This document shows, piece after piece, positions 24,370 to 35,200 of a DNA stretch of 64,000 nt. Made by a program: the position numbers and the translations under genes. The notes below the pieces were generated by a model, which searched no databases, had not been told where the DNA came from, and saw only the letters and a list, made by a program, of their open reading frames with translations. Position 1 is the stretch's first letter. Every line of letters begins with the position of its first letter. Source of the DNA: Streptomyces cadmiisoli (GTDB lineage Bacteria; Actinomycetota; Actinomycetes; Streptomycetales; Streptomycetaceae); the NCBI RefSeq assembly GCF_003261055.1, contig NZ_CP030073.1, positions 8,990,001-9,054,000 on the forward strand, in the 5' to 3' direction.

Positions 24370-24644
24370 GTGGCTGCCCCGCAGCACCCTAAAAATGCCA
24401 AAGGTATGCACGCACAGCCGTGCCCTACGGTGCACACAAGGGTGTATGCCGAAACCGGATGCTCGAGAATGCCCCCGCGAAGTCGCTGAACCCATCGCAC
24501 ACACCCCCGCATATGCCCCGAGAGGACCGGCAGGTCCACGCTCGACCCCCTCCAAGAATTCGGGAACCTGTCGGCTTCGGTCTGCGTACAAGTGCAGTCG
24601 GCCCCGAAGGTGCCGTCGACGAGTGTGCGCTGCGGGGTGGACGG

Positions 24645-24960
24645 CTAAGCCGGGGTGAGGGCCGGGCTCGTGCGGCCGAGCAGATCGAGGGCGGCCCGGG
24701 GACCGTGGTCGCGGCGGGCGGCGGCCACCTCGTCCAGGTCCCAGGCCATCTCGCCGACGACGGTGCGGCACGGGCCGCGGGTTTCCACCCGACCACGTAC
24801 CAGCAGCAGCCCGGAGTGGAACACGGCGCGCGCGACGTGCCCGTGGGAGTCCTTGAAGAAGGCGATGTCGACGAGTCCGGAGGCGTCCTGCAGGGTGCAG
24901 CAGATGATCCGCCGCGTGGCACGCGTGCCGCGAGCCCCGCGCGTGCCGCGCACGCGTGAC
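24645..24960 (-). pseudogene. dnaE2: C-terminal relic of error-prone DNA polymerase III alpha (DnaE2)
   Basis: The minus-strand frame reads RIICCTLQDASGLVDIAFFK then DSHGHVARAVFHSGLLLVRG and TVVGEMAWDLDEVAAARRDH. This is the C-terminal OB-fold end of actinobacterial DnaE2-type polymerases. Only about 105 residues of a protein normally over 1000 residues long remain. The upstream polymerase domains are absent from the window. Confidence 0.7.
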
Positions 24961-25042
24961 GCCAACTACCGACCCGGCCCCGCGGCCGCCGGCAAGCACC
25001 TCTGAGGGAAATCCCCCCGGCGTGTGTGCCAACATGCCGTGC

Positions 25043-26164
25043 ATGTCCACCGATCCCATACACGCAGACGCTGTGCACCACACGGCCCGCCTCGTGGCCA
25101 CGGTGCCTCTTCCGCTCGGCTCCGCCCGCGCCGATGCCGTGCAGCTGCTGCCCTGGTCAGGGCGCCTCCTGCTTGTCCAGCACGGTGACGAGGAGCTAGC
25201 CGTGGCCGAAATCGGCGGTGCGGGCGCGCAGTTCCGCTTCCCCGCTCCGTGGCCCCGGAGGTTCGGCGGGGCGACCGTGTCGCCCGGCGGCGATGTCGCG
25301 GTGTTCTCCGGGGTGCACAGCGTGCAGGCCGTGGACCGGACCGGGGAGGTCCTGTGGGAGCTACCGCACGGCTGCTGGGCCACCGCCACTTGTGCGTGGA
25401 CCCGGGCTCCGCTCGCTTCGTACCGGGACGATCCCCGCCACCAGAACCCCGACCAGGGCTCGGCCGCGTTTTCCGTGGACGGCAAGACGGTGTGGGTCCA
25501 CGTCCGGCAGTACGCCGAAGGCCGGCGGCCGTATGAGGAGTGGCTGGTCCTCGATGCCGCCGACGGTGAGGTTCTGTGCCGGGCGGAGACGATGACCGTG
25601 GGAGCCGGTTCTGTCCACTTCCCGCACCCTGACCCCGCCTGCATGGGGCTGAGCATCGCGCAGGGAGACGATGACGCCCCGGTGCTGTGGGGCCGCCGCG
25701 ACGGAAGAGCGCTCGCTGTGGCGCGGGCCGAGGGCGAGATCCTCCAGTCGGTCAGCCCTTCGGGGCGCCACTTCCTGTGCACCGACCCTGGGCAGTGGGC
25801 CCTGTACCTGCATGACGCCGCAGACGGGGAACAGCTGCGCCGGGTGGATGCCAGGGCTGTGCTGCCGCCCGTTCCCGGTGATGACATGGCCCGGTGGGAC
25901 TACGAAGGCGCGTACCCGTACGAGGACGGTGCCGTCGTGAGCACCGAGGAGTACGCCGAGGTGCCGAGGCACTGGCTGGTGGATCCCCGGTCCATGTCGG
26001 TGCGCGGACGGATCGCCTACCCGGTGCCCGTGGCGGGCAGCCCGCGATCCGCGGGGCCGGGTATGTGGTGCACTGTCGCCGGCCAGGACGCAGCGGTCCA
26101 CCTGTGGCGCCTCGCTGACGAGGCAGGCGAGGTCGGCGAGGCCGGTGAGGAGATCAGGAGCTGA
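25043..26164 (+). CDS. Hypothetical beta-propeller-like protein
   Basis: This 373-residue cytoplasmic protein has repeated beta-strand patterns of WD/PQQ character: LLPWSGRLLLVQHGDEELAV, GATVSPGGDVAVFSGVHSVQ, AVDRTGEVLWELPHG, EEWLVLDAADGEVLCRAETM and SVSPSGRHFLCTDPGQWALY. It suggests a propeller-fold scaffold. No enzyme motif is seen and I do not recognise a named family. The ATG at 25043 (MSTDPIHADAV) is preferred; an ATG at 25034 is nine bases upstream. It ends 95 bases from the convergent RHS toxin gene, sharing a hairpin terminator. It is a candidate for, but not evidence of, a partner of that toxin. Confidence 0.72.
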   Translation: MSTDPIHADAVHHTARLVATVPLPLGSARADAVQLLPWSGRLLLVQHGDEELAVAEIGGAGAQFRFPAPWPRRFGGATVSPGGDVAVFSGVHSVQAVDRTGEVLWELPHGCWATATCAWTRAPLASYRDDPRHQNPDQGSAAFSVDGKTVWVHVRQYAEGRRPYEEWLVLDAADGEVLCRAETMTVGAGSVHFPHPDPACMGLSIAQGDDDAPVLWGRRDGRALAVARAEGEILQSVSPSGRHFLCTDPGQWALYLHDAADGEQLRRVDARAVLPPVPGDDMARWDYEGAYPYEDGAVVSTEEYAEVPRHWLVDPRSMSVRGRIAYPVPVAGSPRSAGPGMWCTVAGQDAAVHLWRLADEAGEVGEAGEEIRS

Positions 26165-26181
26165 ACCGTCGCAGGCACGAA

Positions 26182-26211
26182 CGCCCGGCCGGAATGGTTC
26201 CCGGCCGGGCG
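26182..26211. terminator. Bidirectional hairpin between propeller gene and RHS gene
   Basis: CGCCCGGCCGG (26182-26192) pairs perfectly with CCGGCCGGGCG (26201-26211), loop AATGGTTC. It is placed between two convergent stop codons. Confidence 0.8.
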
Positions 26212-26258
26212 CTCTGTGTGCGACGGTCACGGCACGGTGTGCGGTGCCAGGGTGACTG

Positions 26259-29200
26259 CTAGCGCCTCAGTCGCCAGAACGTGCGGAAGTCGGTCTTGTC
26301 GTCCGCTCCGGCGAAGACCTCACCGCCCAACTCCATTGTGCGCTCCACCAGCGGAGCGCAGATGTCGGAGCACACGTTCTTCGAGGTACCGCCGTAGAGC
26401 ACTTCGTAGTCCGGGTTCGCCTCCAGCCATCGGAACACCGATTCCTCGGCGTGCTCGAAGGCGGGGTTGCCCTGCTTGGTCGACCGTCCCGGCACCAGCT
26501 GGCCGGGTACGAACTCCTCGCCGTCGGAGAGCTTCAGGAGCTTCTCCTGCTGGCCGGAGCTCATGCCCACCTTCTCGATGATGTCGGTGGTGCCCTTCTT
26601 GCGGACCCCGATCACCGCCACGGTGACGTTCTTCTCCTTGATGAAGTGCAGCTGGTTGGCGAGTTCCTGGGCGCGCTGCTGCGCCCTGACAGCCTCGTCC
26701 TTGTAGCCGCAGTTGTGGACCAGGACCGAGGTGCTGCCCGTGCCCACGTAGTACGTGTGGACACCCTCGACCGACAGGTTGTGTACCTTGGCCGAGTGGT
26801 GGGCGGTATCGACCGCGGTGATCTGGACCCAGGTGCCGGCCGAGGTCTGCAGCCACATTCCGGACTTGAGGTCCGTGGCCTGGACCCACTTGCCGAAGTC
26901 CGGCAGCCAGTACAGGTGCGCGGCGGTCGAGGTGAGCTTGAGCGCCTTTCCCTTGCCAGCGGTGTCGACCGTCAGCGTGACGAGGTCCTTGACGCCCTCG
27001 TGCTCACGCGTCTCGGTCACCGCCCGGGCCCGGGTGTCCCCGGTCTCCGGGTCGGTGGCCACAACCAGGTCGCCGACTTTCAGCTTCTCGATGTCCCGGG
27101 TCGCGCCGTCCGCGAGGACGACCTTCGTCCCTGGCAGGAAGCTGTTCACCTTGCAGGCGGGTGCCTGCGGGCTGTCCGGCGACTTTGTCGTCGGCGCGTC
27201 GACCTTGCCGGCGTTGGCCGCGTCGCCGGCGTTGTCCGCCGTCTTGCGGACGTCGTTGGCCGAGTCCACGGCGTTGACGCCCTTCTCGACGTACCGGCCC
27301 GCCTTGACGGCAGTGGCCGCGTATCCCGCGAGCGGGATCGCCGAGCTCAGCGACAGTGCGGCGTCGACGTAGTTGCCCTCGGCGGCGTACCAGATGCCGT
27401 TGGCGACGTCGGCGACCTCACCGACCACCGGGACCAGGCCGACCACGTCGAGCGCGGCATGGCCGATGTCCGAGAGCGACAGACCGAACAGGTGTCCGTC
27501 GATTTCGACGAAGCTGATCGGGTTGCCGCCGGCGAACGCGTACCGGTTGCCGGTGAAGGGGTCCGTGGCCAGGGACATGTCGGCCAGAGCACCGCTGTAC
27601 GAGTCCCGGGTCAGGAAGCGGTTGAGCCCCGGGTCGTAGTTGCGGAAGCCCATGTCGTACGTGCCCGAAGCGCCGTCCCAGCGTGAGGAGTTGAAGCGGA
27701 AGGAGTTGTAGTCGCTCTTGCCCTCGGTGCCGCTGGCCGGCTTGTCCGCACCGGTCATCTGGGACTGGTCGTCCGAACCGTAAGCCGTGTAGCCGTATGT
27801 GGAACGGGTCTTGCCGTCCTCCTTCGTGATCGCCTCGACATCGCCGCGCGGGCTCGTGACGTACTGCGAGATCTCCTTGGCGCCGTCGTCCTTGTGCTTG
27901 ATCTGCGTGGCGCGCTGACCACCGGCTATGTACTGGTAGTCCTTGTCCGCCTTGCCGTCGACCGTCTCGCGCAGGAGCGTCTTGTCCATGGCGAGATAGG
28001 TGAACGCCGTGGTCTCGCCCTGGTCGCCCGAAGTGGTCTGGGAGACCGTGCGGTCGAACGGGTCGTAGGCGTACGACGTGACCACCGCGGTGGCACCCAC
28101 GCCCTGGCGGACCTTCGCCTCGCGGTCGAAGCCGTCGTAGTAGTGCTTCTCGACGGTCTGACCACCTGTGCTGACGGTGTCGAGCCGGCCCAGCGGGTCG
28201 TAGTTGTACGTGGAGGTGACCCCGCCCGAGCTGGCCGACAACAGCCGGTTGCGGTCGTACCGCTGGGTCGTGGTGGTCCCGTCGAGCGTCTGCTCGACGA
28301 TGTTGCTGTTGCGGTCGTACCGGTACGACTCGGTGGACGCGTCGTCACCGCTCTTGGTGACCTTGGTGACGCGGTCCTGCGGGTCGTAGTCGAAGGCGTA
28401 CGTGTTGTCGATGTAGGCCGTGTTGTCATCGGCGTTCATCAGTTTCAGCACGTCCTTGGAGCGGTGCCCGTTGGGCGAGTACTCCAGGTCGTGCTGCGCC
28501 ACCACTGCGCCGCCCGACGTCTCTTCGACGGACTGTTCCACCGATCCGTCGGGGTAGTAGCGCATGTCGAGCGTGTTGCCGTTGGGCTTGGTCTGCTTGA
28601 GGAGCTGACCGCGGCCGGTGTAGGTCATGGAGGTGATCTGCTGATCGCCCGCGGTGGGCGCATCGGCGTTGGTCACCTTCTTGACCATGTCGCGCTCGTC
28701 GTACTCGATCTTCGTCCAGGTCAGATCGTGCGTGGACGTGACGGGGTTGCCGTTCTCGTCGTAGGTCAGCGCGGTGGTGTTCTTCACCTCGGTGCCTGCG
28801 AACTCCTCGACCCTGGTGATGTGGTTGAGGCCGTCGTAGGAGATCTTGTACGTGTCGATCTTCGCGGCGGGCGAGAGGTCGTGGACCTCGGTCATGTTGC
28901 CGTTCGCGTTGTAGCTGTAGGTGAAGTCCTTCTTCTCGTTGTCCGTCTCGCCAGAGTTCGAGCGGACCAGCTTCACCGCGTCGGCGAGCACGGTGCCGTT
29001 CGCCTGGTCGGTCAGTGTGACCTTCTGCGGGCCGTCCTCGACGAACGCGTAGGACCCGAGTGTGACCCAGGTGCCGGTGTTCGCGGTCTGGTCGACGGTC
29101 CTGGTGGTGCTGCCGCCGTCGTGGTCGACCTTGAACTTGGCGTCGGACGCGGCACCCGTCATCTTCGGGTACCGGACGAGTACCTCGTACGTGCCGTTCT

Positions 29201-32200
29201 GCGGGATGTTCAGCTGCCACGACAGCGAGGCGCTGCCGGTGCCCGCGGGATGCGAGTACGTGTCGTAGCCGTACTGCTGCTCGGCCTGCGTCCGTGCCCA
29301 GGAGCCCTGGGTCGCGGTGTTGTTGAAGTCCGAACTGTCCACCAGGACGACCTGGTTGCCTACGGGCACACCGTCGTCCGAGCGGGCCTTCTTGTTGCCC
29401 GACGGGTAGTAGTCCCAGGTCAGGGTGCGCTGCTGGGAGCCGCCTGCCGAGGTCAGTGTGTTCTTCGTCTGCTGGCCGAGCTTGTTGTACTCGTAGGCCG
29501 TGGTGATGTCCCACGGGTCCTTCGCCGTACGGGTCCAGCCGTTGTCGAAGTACGTGTACTCGGTGATGTTGCGGACGCTCTGGCCGTCAGATGGTGGAGC
29601 GGAGACCGACTCGAGGTTGCCGACGGAGTCGTATGAGTAGAACACCGAGTCCGGCGAGGAGTAGGTCGTGTCGTCCTTGTCGTAGGGCGAGCGTTCCTCC
29701 TTGACCCGGTTGAGCTCGTCGTAGACCGTCTCCGACAAGAAGTCCGTGGCGTCGCCGCCAGTGGCGACTCCGCGCGGAGTGATCGTCTTCGTACGGTTGC
29801 CGACCTGGTCGTACTCGTACTGGGTCGTGCGGTAGGTGATGGTCCCGGAGCCGTCCTCCTTGACCGGCACCTTGGACTCCACCAGCGCGCCGCGTTCGTC
29901 GTACGTCGCGAGCGACTCGTTGCCCTCCGCGTCGGTCTGCGCGATCTGGAGGCCGTCCTTGTCGTAGCGGACCGACGTGGCCCACTCCAGCGCGTCGATC
30001 GTGCGCTTGACCCGGTGGTTGAGGTCGTACTCGTAGCGGCTGGTGTAGTCGCCCGTGTCCGGGGTGGCGTTCTTGCGGGCGTCCACCACCTTGACGACAT
30101 TGCCGACGTTGTCGTACTCCACCGAGGCCTTGTTGCCTTCGGCGTCCACCATTTCGACGGCCTGATAGATCGGGTCGTAGGCAGTGGTGGCGGTGAAGTC
30201 GCCCTCGGTCGCGGTGAGGTTGCCCTGTGCACCGGTGGCCGAGACGAGGTTGCCGACCTTGTCGTAGACGGATGTGGACTTGCGCACCGGACCGGTGGGC
30301 TCGTCCGACGGCTTGACCGTCTCCACGCGCTGGTCCGCCTTGTCGAACACCGCTGTGGTCTCGCTCCCGTTGGGGGCGATGGCCTTGGTGATGTTGTCGT
30401 TGGCGTCGTAGACCGGTGCGGGTGTGACGAGGAACTCGCCGGCCCGCTGGTCCTTCGGCTCGCGCTTTTCCAGCGGTCGGCCGAAGGTGTCGTAGGTCTG
30501 GCTGACCTCGGCGTCCTGGGCGTTGGTGACCTTGGTGACATTGCCGCGCGCGTCGTAGGCGAAGGTCGAGGGGTGACCGGCCGCGTCCGTGATGGTCTTC
30601 GGGTAGCCGGCCGGCTGGAACTCGCTGTACTGCGTGGCGTGTCCGTTGGCGTCGGTCTCCTTGATGACCTGGCCGTAGGCGTCGTATTCCGTGCGCGAGG
30701 TGTAGTCGCCCTCGGTCGCCGTGGCGACACCCTTCGGGTCGGTGACCGACGTCAGGTTGCCCTTGGTGTCATAGCCGAACCGGTAGGTGCGGCCTTCCGG
30801 GGACTTCTTCTCGAAGAGGTCCGCGATATGGCCGTCGAGCCCGTAGGAGTAGGTGAGGGTCTGTGCCGCGGTGTCGTTCTTGTTGGCCTCGGCGTCCTTC
30901 ATCTCCAGCGGATAGCCGGTGTTGGGGTCGTACTTCCAGGTGGTGACGGCGCCGTTGGCCTCCTCCAGGCGCGTCACGTTGTTGTCCGTGTCCCAGGCCG
31001 TCTTCGTGGTCTCGGACTTGGCGTTGGTCATCGCCGTGGCGCGGCCGTAGCCGTCCAGGAGGTACCGGGTGGCGTGGTTCTCGGCGTCGGTCACCTTGGT
31101 GTCGATGACCGAGCCCGATGTGCCGTCCGGATCGGTGTATGCGTACTGCGTGGTCCCGCCGAGGCGGTCCGTCAGCGTCTGGGTGTTCCAGTGGAACTTC
31201 GGGTCGTCGCCCTCGCTGGGGTAGTAGTAGTCGAGCGAAGTGCTGTTGCCGCGCGGGTCGGTGACCTTGACCAGCTTGGCGTTCTTGTTGCCCTGCTCCA
31301 TGTCGTACGTGAAGCGGAACACCTTGGGCTGCGCACTGCCGGCACCGTCGGTGAAGGTGGTGAGCAGGCCCTTGTCGGAGTACTCGAAGGTGAGCTTCCG
31401 GCCCGAGATGTCGGTCATCGACTTGACGTGGTCGATGATCTTCGGGCTGTTGGTGTCGGCCTTCGTGTAGTACTCGACCGTCAGCGACTGCCGGGCGGCC
31501 GGGTCCTCGATGTAGGTGAGGAACTTGACCGGCTTGTTGTTCGACTTCCGCTCGGCGTACGTGTAGGTCTGCGTGTTGCCGTTCTTGTCGACGATCGACG
31601 TGAGGTAGCCGTCGCAGTCGAAGAAGAACTGGGTGCGGTCCGGGCGGGTCAGCGACCAGGCCCTCGGGTCGCCGTCCTTGTCGGGGGTGCAGTCCACGCC
31701 GGTGCCCTGCCGCAGCAGGTAGTGCACGCCCGCCGGGGCCAGCCACGTCCCGTCCTCCTGCTTGCGGAAGACATGGGCGGTGCCGTCACCGTCCGGGAGG
31801 GTGACCTCGGTCGGGTGGGGGTTGGGGTGGAAGTCCAGCGCGGCGCCCAGTCGTAGCGGCATCGCGGCCTGAGCCGACCAGCCGTGGCCGAGCACCGTGT
31901 CGGAGGTGTCCTGGGAGTTGTACGCGAACCGGGCGAAGGTGGTGATGCCGCGGCCCGGGTTGGAGAACGCGTTGTACTGCCAGACACTGTTGCCCGCGTA
32001 CAGGTTCGTCATCAGCGACGAACCCGCACCGGTGTTCTTGCCCGCGTAGGAGTAGAACTTCTCCAGGCCGAGCTGGTTGGAGGTCGGGTCCTCGGTGCGG
32101 ACGTTCTGCGCCAGCGGGGCGATGCCCTCGCCGGCGGACAGCCAGGTCCCGGTGGCGGTGTTCTTGAGGTCCCACTTCAGCACGTAGTCCAGGCGCTTGT

Positions 32201-35200
32201 TGCCGGAGTCCGAGTTGATCGGGGCCTTCAGCTTTGCCGGCACGGTGACCGAGTCACCGGGCAGAACCTCCTCCGGCAGCGCCGTCTCCAGCTGGTTGCC
32301 GCCGGTGGTGGCGTCGGTGCCGTCCGGGAGCGACCAGGTGTAGGAGAGCGCATAGTCGCCCGCCGCCCAGGCGCTGGTCGTGGTGTTGGTGAGGGTGACG
32401 TCGGCGGTGTACTCGTCGCCCGGGATCATCCGGGACGGCGTGTACGGGGCGTGGTAGGTCGCCTCCGTCGACTTCGTCAGGTACGTGACGACCAGCTGCG
32501 GGCGCAGCTGAGGCTCCTCGGCCTCGGAGGAGAGGAAGAGGGTCCGTTCACGCGGGCCGCCGGTGGACTCGTCGCGCAGCTTGACGGCCAGGCCATGGTT
32601 GCTCGACGGGTTGGATATCCAGCCCTGGGCCAGCGAGGTCACGGACCACCACTGACGCGCCGGGTCGTTGGTGACCGTGCCCACCGTGTCGGAGACGGCG
32701 GCGTCCATGTCACCACCGGCCGTGGTCCACGAGGTGGTCGAGTTCGCCTTCGTCCAGGACGCCGTCGCCTCGTCGAAGTCGCGGGTCAGGCCGTGCGCCT
32801 CGTAGATCGCACCGGACGAGTCGGTCGTGGTCTGGAAGCCCCACATGTTCAGCTGCGCCTCGAGGACCCGGGCGTTGCTCGGGATCTCGCTGACGCTGGG
32901 GAACTTCAGCACGGCACGGGTGTTGCCGTAGGTGGCCGAGTTGTTGCCCACCGACAGCCACGGGTGGGCGACACCCGCGTCGTTGAGCGTGTCGTGACCG
33001 GTGGCGGACTCGGTGGCGGAGAGCGTGGTGTCGCTCTGCCCGGACTGCAGGACCACTGTGGTGCGGCCGGCCTTCGGCAGACGCACCAGCTCCGTGGTGG
33101 ACGGGAGGATCTGTCCGTCTCGGGTCTTCACCGCGACCATGTAGTAATACGCGTCGCCGAACTCCTCTGCGGAGTCGGCCGGGGTCGGCCGGGCCGAGGT
33201 GTCCGTGTACGCGCGTGTGTCCTTGGCGACCGGGGAGACCAGGGTCTGCGAGGACGGCTTGAAGTGCTGGAAGACGCTGCGGTGGACCTGATACTCGACG
33301 ATGTCGTCGCCCTGCGAGGTCGACGGGTCGGTGTACGCGGGCCAGCTCAGCTCGGCACCGGTGGAGTGGATGACCTTCGGCGGGTTGACGTCGACGCCCT
33401 GGTTGCCCCAGGTGAGGACCAGCTTCGGGTAGTTGGCGGCCTCGCCCTTGTAGGCGTACTCGGCGGCCTCGTACCGCGGGCCGCCCTTGGGGGCGCTCGC
33501 GGACTCGTCGGCGGCCTTCACCACGAAGCCGTGGTTCTCGTAGGTGCCGTCGAGCCACTGCTGGACGGTCTTGGTCACCGGGAAGGAGTGCCAGGTGTTC
33601 ACCTGCTGCGGCTGCTTGGTGACCACACCGCCCTTGGTGAAGCGCACCGCGTCCGCGAGCACGATCGTGGAGGCCGAGGCGGGGCCGTCGCCGAGCACGA
33701 CCTGGCCGGTGGTGCCCGCCTTGAACGCGTGCTTGCCCAGCGGTTTCCAGACACCTTCGGTGCCGGCCTGCTGGTTGACCTGGTAGGTCTTGGTGCCGCC
33801 GTCGTACGTCACCGTGTAGGGCGCGTTGGTGGCGCGGTCAAAGGCCGGGACGTGGTGCACGTCGACCTGGTACTCACCGTCCTCGGGGAGGTTCGGCCGC
33901 CAGGTGTACGTGTCACCCGCTGTGGTGTCCTTGTTGTACCGGTAGTCCTGCCCGATCGCGTACTGCGTGTACGCGGTGTTCCCGGAGGTGGGCCAGGCGC
34001 CCTGGGCGGCTGTGGTGCCGGAGTCGCCGTCGTCGACGAGGACTGACGTGCCGGACAGCTCACCGGTGATGCCGCCTGCGTTGTTCCAGGTGGCGCCCGC
34101 CTCGGTCCACGCCGTGGTGGCGCGGTGCGCCTCCAGCTGGACCTCGGTGGCGCCTGTGGTGTGCGTTTGGTCGTAGTACAGCTTCAGTTCAGCCGCATCC
34201 ACCTGTGTGCCGACGGGTATGCCGGACAGGCCGAAGCGCAGCAGCGCACGCGATGTGCCGGTGCTGGTGTTGCCGACCGAAAGACGCCAGAGGTCCCCGT
34301 AGTTGGCATTCGGGTCGTCCGAGGAGATCATCGCGTCCGCGGACTGCGAGGGCGTCGGCGCGATCGTCACTGTCGGGTCGACCGTCACCGGGTACTGGCG
34401 CTCAGGCGACGCAAGCCACTTGGCGTCCGGCTTCAGGCTGACGCCGTACGAGCCGTCCTTGCCGGACAGGACCTGACGGACGGCGTCGGTGCCGACGGTG
34501 CCGTACGCCGAGGAGGCGTCCTTCTTCGCATCCGTCATGAACGGCGCGGGGATCACCAACGCGGGGGTGCCGGCGGGGGAGTTCTCGCCGTACAGCGAGA
34601 TGGTGCCGTCCTTCTCCGACTTCGCAGTCAGGCCGTCCGTGGTGAGCGTGAACTCGTAGGAAGGCGTGCCCTTCGGCCGCTCGTTGAGGACGATGTCCTC
34701 CTTCACGCCGCCGTTGCCGACGGTGTAGGAGAGATCGATCCCTTGGCCCAGGGCATCCTTGTAGGTGATCTTGTTGCGGTCGACCGCCGGGATCAGTTTC
34801 GAGGCTCCGGCGTTCTTCAGGCCGATGGCGACCCAGTGGCCCTCGTCGAGCTCGAAGCGGACCAGCTCACCGGGGCGTGAACCGAAGTAGGTGCGGGCGA
34901 GGTTGGTGGTGTTCGCCTTCTCGAAACCCTTGCGGCCGGTGTCGGTGACCGCGGTGTCGATCGGCTTCCACTCGGCGTCCTCGCCCTTGCCCGTCTCGTA
35001 CGAGGTGGGCACGGCCGAGACCTCGGACTGGACCCGCCCGTCCGACATGCGCCAGTGACGGGAGTACGGCGTCCGTCGATCCGTCAGCTCCTTGACCCGC
35101 TTGGCCTTCGGAGCGTTCTTCGCCTTGGCGAGCTTGTCACTGGCCGCGACGTCGGTGTCGGGGAGCTTCGGCGGATCAGCCGGTTCGGTGCTGTCGTCCG

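Noticed and set aside
23500..25887. A 795-codon open frame on the minus strand
   Set aside because: It runs antisense to the SUKH and propeller-like genes, is arginine/serine-rich and has no domains apart from a short overlap region. GC-rich DNA gives such frames by chance.
27894..34046. Three very long plus-strand frames (580, 613 and 720 codons) antisense to the giant RHS gene
   Set aside because: They are mirror images of its repeated codons, rich in Val/Arg/Gly with no domain, and have no ribosome binding sites.
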